22,500 nt of DNA from Symbiodinium natans (taxonomy: Eukaryota > Sar > Dinophyceae > Suessiales > Symbiodiniaceae). The first letter of the stretch is position 1. Each line of letters opens with the position of its first letter. Below, one piece after another: positions 17,770 through 22,500 of this stretch. The DNA lies in the NCBI GenBank assembly GCA_905221605.1, contig CAJNDS010002263.1, positions 1 through 22,500 on the forward strand, written 5' to 3'. A program made the translations under genes and the position numbers. A model generated the notes under the pieces. The model did no database searches, was not told the origin of the DNA, and worked only from the letters and a program-made list of their open reading frames with translations.

Positions 17770-19670
17770 ATTGGATCGAATCGGTGAAGTTCTCTTTGTC
17801 CCAGCGCATGGAGGCATTGGAGATGATTGCGTCAATGAAGGAGGCGCAGAAGCTGCGCCGGAGGCTGAGAAAGAGCTTGAAGGAGTTTCTCTGTCCGTTG
17901 AGATGCCCCTAAAGGAGCTGAAGGAGCTGTGTGAGAAGCTTGGAATCCCTAAGAGTGGTGAAAAGCCGAAGGTGCTGCAAAGGCTGAGGAATCATCGTGA
18001 ACTTCTTGAGAGACAGTTGGCTGGGGATGTTGCTCGAGCTCTGTTTCGGGAGCAAGAGAGGAGACCAGAGGGGCTCAAGGCCCCCATTCTCCCCACTAAG
18101 GAGCAGCAGGACCTCCATGCCATAACCCATCAGCCGTTCCAACCTTGGTGTCAAGCATGCGTCCTGGGGAGAAGCCGACAGTCGCCCCATAAAGCAGTCA
18201 GCCTCGAAGCAAGGGAAGAAGAGGTAAAGAAGGACGCAAAAGAGCTCAGGCCAGTGATCCAGATCGACTACTGCTACACCTTCACAAAGAAGAGAGGAGA
18301 GCAGCAGCTTGAGGAGGTTGAACAAGGAGATGAGGACCAGAAGATGGCAAAGGATGAGCTTGACTATCGGGACCAGTATGGTCTAAATTGCTGGCAGCCG
18401 AGTCGTCAACAGGTTGGATACAGTGCATACCTCTGTTGGAGAAAGGTGCTTCCTCGTTGAAGAAAGTGACTGAGGCGATCACTCGACTCAGCATGCAAGT
18501 TGGAGGTGGCGAAGAAGTTGTGCTTCAAGGCGACTCGGAGCCGGCCATCCAACAGATCCTCAACAGACAAGGACAAAAGTGACACCACGAGGTTCTCATG
18601 CTTCCAATGATCAAGTGGAGAAAGCAGTCAGCGCTGTTCGCAGAGGAGCTCTTACCCTCAGGGCCCAATTGGAGGAAAGGACCAAGTGTGCTGTACAAGG
18701 ACACTTGCCCATATTTGCATGGCTCCTTCGTCATGCAGCCTTCGTCCACGCCGCTTCTTCGTTGGTTCGCGAGGCGGTCCTGCCTTCGAAGCCCTACAGG
18801 GGCGAAAGTTTCGAGCTCAGATGTTGGCTTTTGGAGAGTCATGCATCTTCTTCAAGCCCACGAAGTACAAGGGCGATCTGCAGTGGAAAAGGGGCATCTG
18901 GGTTGGTCTTTCAGAGAAGAACGGTGCCCATGTGCTCTTGACGCCTGAAGGAGCAGTGGAAAGCAGGTCAGTGAGGAGGAGAACCAGTGGGATAGCGATG
19001 GAGTGGTGTCAGCCCGTGGTCTGTCTTGGGACTCTGGGAAGTCAAAGCGAAAGCGACCGCTCTACACGGGTCGTACGCCGTTGCTCCCTGATTCAGCCTC
19101 CTTGCAGGAGCTGGCCAAAGCAGCTGGTAGAGCTGCAGCTGAGTCAATAGCTGCAGGCACTCCAAGACCACCCGTGCAGGACGAAGCAGGTTCGGATGAA
19201 ACATCAAGCTCCTCAAGCCTGAGTGTGGAAAGCCCAAGCCCCATGGAAGTTCCCACAGAAGAGGCGAAAGCAAAAGCAGTTCCCACAGAAGAGGCGAAAG
19301 CAAAAGCAGTTCCCACAGCAAAGGCGAAAGCAGAAGCAGTTCCCACAGCAAAGGCGAAAGCAGAAGCAGTTCTCACAGCAAAGGCGAAAGCAGAAGCAGT
19401 TCCCACAGCAAAGGCGAAGTAGAAGCTATTCCCACAGCAAAGGCGAAAGCAGAAGCAGTTCCCACAGCAAAGGCCAGTCCGTGTTCAACAATGGATACAA
19501 GTTCCCGACCAGTCCGTGAGGAAGATCAGCCTGCGCTACCAGTCCCACAAGGAAAGCGAGCAAGGCTACTTCTTGACAGACCCTCTGGCAGCACGCTTTA
19601 CCCTCCCGGCTTTGCCGGAATCAATGAAGTTCATGGTGACATTCCTATCGAAGAATGGGCAAGCTGGTAG
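17770..19670 (+). pseudogene. Decayed second copia element: SAP-like domain plus integrase
   Basis: The longest intact piece (17771-18460) has a SAP-like helix-extended-helix (MPLKELKELCEKLGIPKSG, residues 45-63 of that frame), then the copia integrase zinc site H116-x3-H120-x6-C127-x2-C130 and the first catalytic Asp (QIDYCY, D166). The integrase core continues in other frames: the second Asp in LQGDSEPAIQ (18388-18582), the Glu in SNDQVEKAV (codon 18618-18620), then GRKFRAQML and WKRGIWVGL (18686-18980), a repeat-rich linker, and a last frame ending at the TAG at 19668. No protease, RT or RNase H follows, as satellite DNA takes over at 19670. SAP domains bind AT-rich DNA; a role in target choice is inference. 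The protein sequence differs from the upstream copia, so this is a separate family and clearly non-functional. Confidence 0.8.
19249..19475 (+). repeat. 30-bp coding minisatellite, about 7.5 units
   Basis: The units read GTTCCCACAGCAAAGGCGAA followed by AGCAGAAGCA and encode VPTAKAKAEA (the first two units VPTEEAKAKA). The sixth unit (19399-19427) is 29 bases long, having lost one A of an A-run, which shifts the frame of the second copia element. The following units continue in the new frame. Confidence 0.85.
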
Positions 19671-19685
19671 CAGTAGTAGTAGTGG

Positions 19686-19746
<61 letters not shown>
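19667..19746 (+). repeat. (AGT)n microsatellite
   Basis: About 26 triplets with one CAG and one GGG interruption, running into a short GTT run. It begins at the stop codon of the decayed integrase reading frame. It is the reverse complement of the long ACT array at 20836-21290. Confidence 0.9.
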
Positions 19747-19773
19747 TGTTGTTGTCGTTTCTTGAGAGAATGA

Positions 19774-20535
19774 TTCTAAGTTCCACCCCCTTTGTTTCTT
19801 GTCGTCCTGCGAAGCCTGTAGAGGAGACCCAAGGAGAATTACTCTCAAATTCCTCCCCCTGGCTTCTCGTCCTGCGAAGTCCGTAGGAGAAGAGAGGCGA
19901 AGAGAATAGTTCTAAATTCCATCCCACCTTGTTTCTCGTCTTGCAAAGTCCGTAGGAGAAGACACCCCACCTTGTTTCTCGTCCTGCGAAGCCTGTAGAA
20001 GAAGAGAGGAGCAGAGAATTATTCTAAATTCCACCCCCCCTTGTTTCTTGTCGTCCTGCGAAGTTGTAGAAGAAGAGAGGAGAAGAGAAGGCGAAGAGAA
20101 TAGTTCTAAATTCCACCCCACCTTGTTTCTCGTCCTGCGAAGTCCGTAGGAGAAGAGAGGCGAAGAGAATAGTTCTAAATTCCACCCCGCCTTGTTTCTC
20201 GTCCTGCGAAGCCTGTAGAAGAAGAGAGGAGAAGAGAATTATTCTAAATTCCACCCCCCCTTGTTTCTTGTCGTCCTGCGAAGCCTGTAGAAGAAGAGAG
20301 GAGAAGAGAATTATTCTAAATGGGTGGAGTTTTTTTTTGGGTCGCACGACTTAAATTAGCGGGGGGTTGGGGTAGAAGAACAGAGAGAATAGTTCTAAAT
20401 TCCACCCCACCTTGTTTCTCGTCCTGCAAAGCCTGTAGAAGAGGAGAAGAGTACTATTCTAAATTCCACCCCCCCTTGTCTCTTGTCGTCCTGCAAAGCC
20501 TGTAGACGAAGAGAGGAGAAGAGAATTATTCTAAA
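19774..20535 (+). repeat. Minisatellite, period roughly 60-80 bp
   Basis: About nine units share TTCTAAATTCCACCCC, CTTGTTTCTCGTCCTGCGAAG, TGTAGAAGAAGAGAGG and AGAGAATTATTC. Neighbouring units near 20103, 20172 and 20242 are about 70 bases apart. Two subtypes alternate (GTCCGTAGGAG versus GCCTGTAGAAG), which suggests a higher-order unit. No coding capacity beyond chance. Confidence 0.85.
20318..20372 (+). repeat. G-rich module, copy 1
   Basis: AAATGGGTGGAG is followed by nine T, then GGGTCGC, ACTTAAATTAGCGGGG and a G run. It interrupts the minisatellite and recurs at 20533-20624. Compared with that copy it lacks about 21 bases. Confidence 0.7.
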
Positions 20536-20624
20536 TGGGTGGAGTTTTTTTTGGGTCGCGCAGTTTTGAAGCAAGCTTGCACAACTTAAATTAGCGGGGG
20601 GGTTGGGGGGGGCGCAGCCCCCCC
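20533..20624 (+). repeat. G-rich module, copy 2, with G8/C7 hairpin
   Basis: Same module as 20318-20372. It contains the perfect palindrome GCAAGCTTGC (20571-20580) and ends in eight G, CGCAG, seven C (20605-20624), which can form a 7-bp G:C stem with a five-base loop. Confidence 0.7.
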
Positions 20625-20689
20625 ATTGCACATACATGCTCGCATCATTGGTTTTATGGACGCTGAAATTTTGATGCTTCTTATATCAG

Positions 20690-20835
20690 GGGAGCTTAGG
20701 GGAGGGGTTAGGGTTGAGTTAACTCGAGCCCCACCCAGGTCCGGGTTGGGGTCAGGGTTAGCTTGAACTTGAACCTTACCCGCCAGGAGGGGAGGGTTGG
20801 GGTTTACCCGAACGCATCCGGGTTGTGGTTACGGT
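20690..20835 (+). repeat. Degenerate GGGTT (telomere-like) repeats
   Basis: Many irregular copies of GGGTTAGGG, GGGTTGGGG and their complements occur, on both strands. They are too degenerate for a functional telomere. The same kind of sequence fills 22259-22500. Confidence 0.6.
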
Positions 20836-20864
20836 TACTACCACTACTACTACTACTACTACTG

Positions 20865-20898
<34 letters not shown>

Positions 20899-20931
20899 GA
20901 CTACTTTTTCACTACTACTACACAATTACTA

Positions 20932-20962
<31 letters not shown>

Positions 20963-20963
20963 G

Positions 20964-21053
<90 letters not shown>

Positions 21054-21102
21054 ACGACTACGACTACTACTACTACTACGACTACTACTACTACTACTGC
21101 TG

Positions 21103-21200
<98 letters not shown>

Positions 21201-21290
21201 ACGACTACGACTACGACTACGACTACGACTACGACTACTACTACTACTACTACTACTGCTACTACTACTGCTATTACACTACTACTACTA
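20836..21290 (+). repeat. (ACT)n microsatellite with nested (GACTAC)n blocks
   Basis: A 455-bp array of TAC/ACT triplets. It contains a GAC run (20951-20965), two hexamer blocks (GACTAC)n at about 21031-21066 and 21179-21237, and one non-repeat interruption near 20904-20930. Apparent ORFs across it are homopolymeric artefacts. Confidence 0.95.
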
Positions 21291-21749
21291 AGAAGAGTGA
21301 GTTTACTTGACGGTATGGTTTTTGTTACTCGATGTGCTTAAACGCATGGGTTTTTGCTGGTTTTGCTGCTTTCTGGGGGGGGTGTTGTTTTTTCTTTCTC
21401 CTCATGTCTGCTTGCACTGACTTTTCGCGATGAATGTTCCACGACTTACACCGAGTTGTCGTTCACACAGAACTTTTGAGCTTCCACTTTAATTCGAGAT
21501 TTTAGGTGTTTGGGTTTGTGTTGCTTGTTGCTCTTTTTGTTTAGACTGGGTCATTGCCCTGCTACATCACGTGCCCCGATCGTTCATGCAAATCTTCCAA
21601 GTTCAGAAGCTTGGCAGGTCTTGCGATTGACCAAGGGGAACCCTCGATCATTCCCACTCACTTCAGATGGACAACTTGAGCCCTTTGAAGGATCGTTTTT
21701 CATTTCACACGCTGCACGAGAGTCTCGAGTCTAGCGGTCTTGGGCTGTA
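21291..21749 (+). other. Unassigned stretch with a possible splice acceptor
   Basis: A pyrimidine-rich tract, TTGCTCTTTTTGTTTAG (to about 21544), resembles a 3' splice site. It is followed by an open stretch of about 60 codons to 21734 that lacks an ATG at its start. It could be an exon or a trans-splice acceptor with a gene fragment, but no domain is recognisable. I see nothing else. Confidence 0.25.
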
Positions 21750-22258
21750 TTAGCCCCGCCGGGAGCAGTATGGCACCAAAGTGCTGCATACTACGGATAA
21801 AGTGTTGAGCATCGAAATGCCGTTAACAAACCTCGGACTTCCTAAGAGCTGGGCTCTTGTAGCCACAGTGGAGCCACTGTTGTCATCATGAATGTTGATG
21901 TCAGCAGCGCTGATGGCTGCTTCAGGTTCATCCTGTAAGCCTGTTGTGGAGACGATCTCAAAGGCTCCGTAGTGCCCTATGACCCTATGTGAGCTGGGTC
22001 GCCTATGTGAATGATGCCCCCAATGAGGGAGTAATGGACATTGTGAGTTGCACGAACCTGTTTGGGTCGGGCTCTCGGCCCACTTGTGGTAGCCGGAAGG
22101 CTTCTCCTAGCGTCAAATAGAGGCATGATCACCCTGCGCTGAAGTTGTACGCGGTTGCGCTTCTTCCTGACACGATTGCCAGAGAATTGGAAGCGCGCTA
22201 GACTGATGAGAAGAATCTCAGGCTGCCTTTCCAGCTGTTTATAACTTCTGAGCATACC
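21750..22258 (-). pseudogene. C-terminal half of a ubiquitin-specific protease (peptidase C19), broken
   Basis: Read on the minus strand, the first segment has the typical USP order: PEILLISLARFQF (the L-x-L-x-RF strand), PLFDA, then HYSLIGGIIHIG. The catalytic His box GHYGAF follows in another frame (His codon 21972-21974), and after it a DDN triplet as in the last part of USP domains. The stop is TAA at 21750-21752. An 8-bp tandem duplication (21975-21990) sits exactly between HIG and HYGAF and brings a stop into the first frame. The Cys box, Gln box and zinc finger are absent, because the fragment runs into GGGTT repeats at 22259. USPs remove ubiquitin from proteins; this copy cannot make an intact enzyme. 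Confidence 0.75.
21975..21990 (-). repeat. 8-bp tandem duplication next to the USP catalytic His codon
   Basis: On the plus strand CCCTATGA is followed directly by CCCTATGT. The extra eight bases shift the USP frame and create an early TAG. The coding signal resumes at once in the shifted frame. Confidence 0.8.
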
Positions 22259-22500
22259 CCGCGGGCTTGGGTTGAGGGTTCGGGTTGAACTTTGTTACAA
22301 CTCCGGGTCCGACCCCGGCGGCGGGGGGGGCTAACCCGAACCTAGGTTAAGGTTTGGGTTGCCCCGAACCCCAACCCGGGCTCGGGTTCAGGATAACAGA
22401 TAGCCGAACCTCAGGTATCAGGTCAAGATAATCTGAACCCCAACCAGGGTTAGGGTTGGGCCTCGACCTCAACCCAGACCTGAACCTAGCATTCGGGTTA
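22259..22500 (+). repeat. Degenerate GGGTT (telomere-like) repeats to the window end
   Basis: Irregular repeats of GGGTTNGGG, GGTTAGGG and their complements (CCCCAACCC, CCCGAACC) on both strands, with a G run near 22324. Similar to 20690-20835. It truncates the USP fragment. Confidence 0.65.

Noticed and set aside
19631-20637. Several minus-strand ORFs of 69-107 aa in the minisatellite
   Set aside because: The same repeated peptide arises from the tandem DNA repeat; there is no start context or domain.
20763-21341. Long ORFs in three frames across the ACT array (poly-Thr, poly-Tyr, poly-Leu)
   Set aside because: Pure triplet-repeat artefacts with no other coding signal.

Overview
The window looks like repeat-rich nuclear DNA of a dinoflagellate. 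The evidence is indirect: intron-free transposon ORFs, a Ty1/copia polyprotein with a compact integrase zinc motif, a 12-base match to the 3' end of the dinoflagellate spliced leader upstream of it, long triplet microsatellites, and broken gene copies with no bacterial operon signals. The genus cannot be told from the sequence. I found no rRNA, tRNA or CRISPR.

Layout. (1) 1-3250 holds a fragment that resembles a non-LTR retrotransposon linker, cut off by a 0.85-kb repeat with a poly-T end. That repeat occurs in two full copies (477-1337 and 1708-2549) and one partial copy (from 2787). (2) 3254-7783, minus strand, is a three-ORF cassette. It comprises a 927-aa Upf1-like SF1 helicase, a Pro/Ala-rich basic ORF whose ATG lies one base after the helicase stop, and a frameshifted third ORF. 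(3) 7784-8472 is the gap between this cassette and the copia element, which are head to head. It holds a spliced-leader relic, a weak primer-binding-site candidate and a short upstream ORF. (4) 8473-16417, plus strand, is a very large copia element: Gag, zinc knuckle, protease, integrase, RT and RNase H, followed in the same reading direction by about 670 residues of unknown protein with a zinc ribbon and a coiled coil. One 10-bp tandem duplication breaks the frame inside RNase H. (5) 17770-19670 is the decayed integrase half of a second, different copia element with an N-terminal SAP-like domain. (6) 19667-21290 is satellite DNA: an AGT array, a minisatellite of roughly 70 bp, G-rich modules, degenerate GGGTT repeats and a 455-bp ACT array. 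(7) 21750-22258, minus strand, is the C-terminal half of a ubiquitin-specific protease, broken by an 8-bp tandem duplication next to the catalytic His codon. (8) Degenerate GGGTT repeats run to the window end.

The coding content is mostly mobile-element genes rather than a cellular pathway. The main candidates for something undescribed are the three-ORF helicase cassette and the long C-terminal extension of the copia polyprotein. A further pattern is two short tandem duplications, each breaking an ORF next to an active-site codon.
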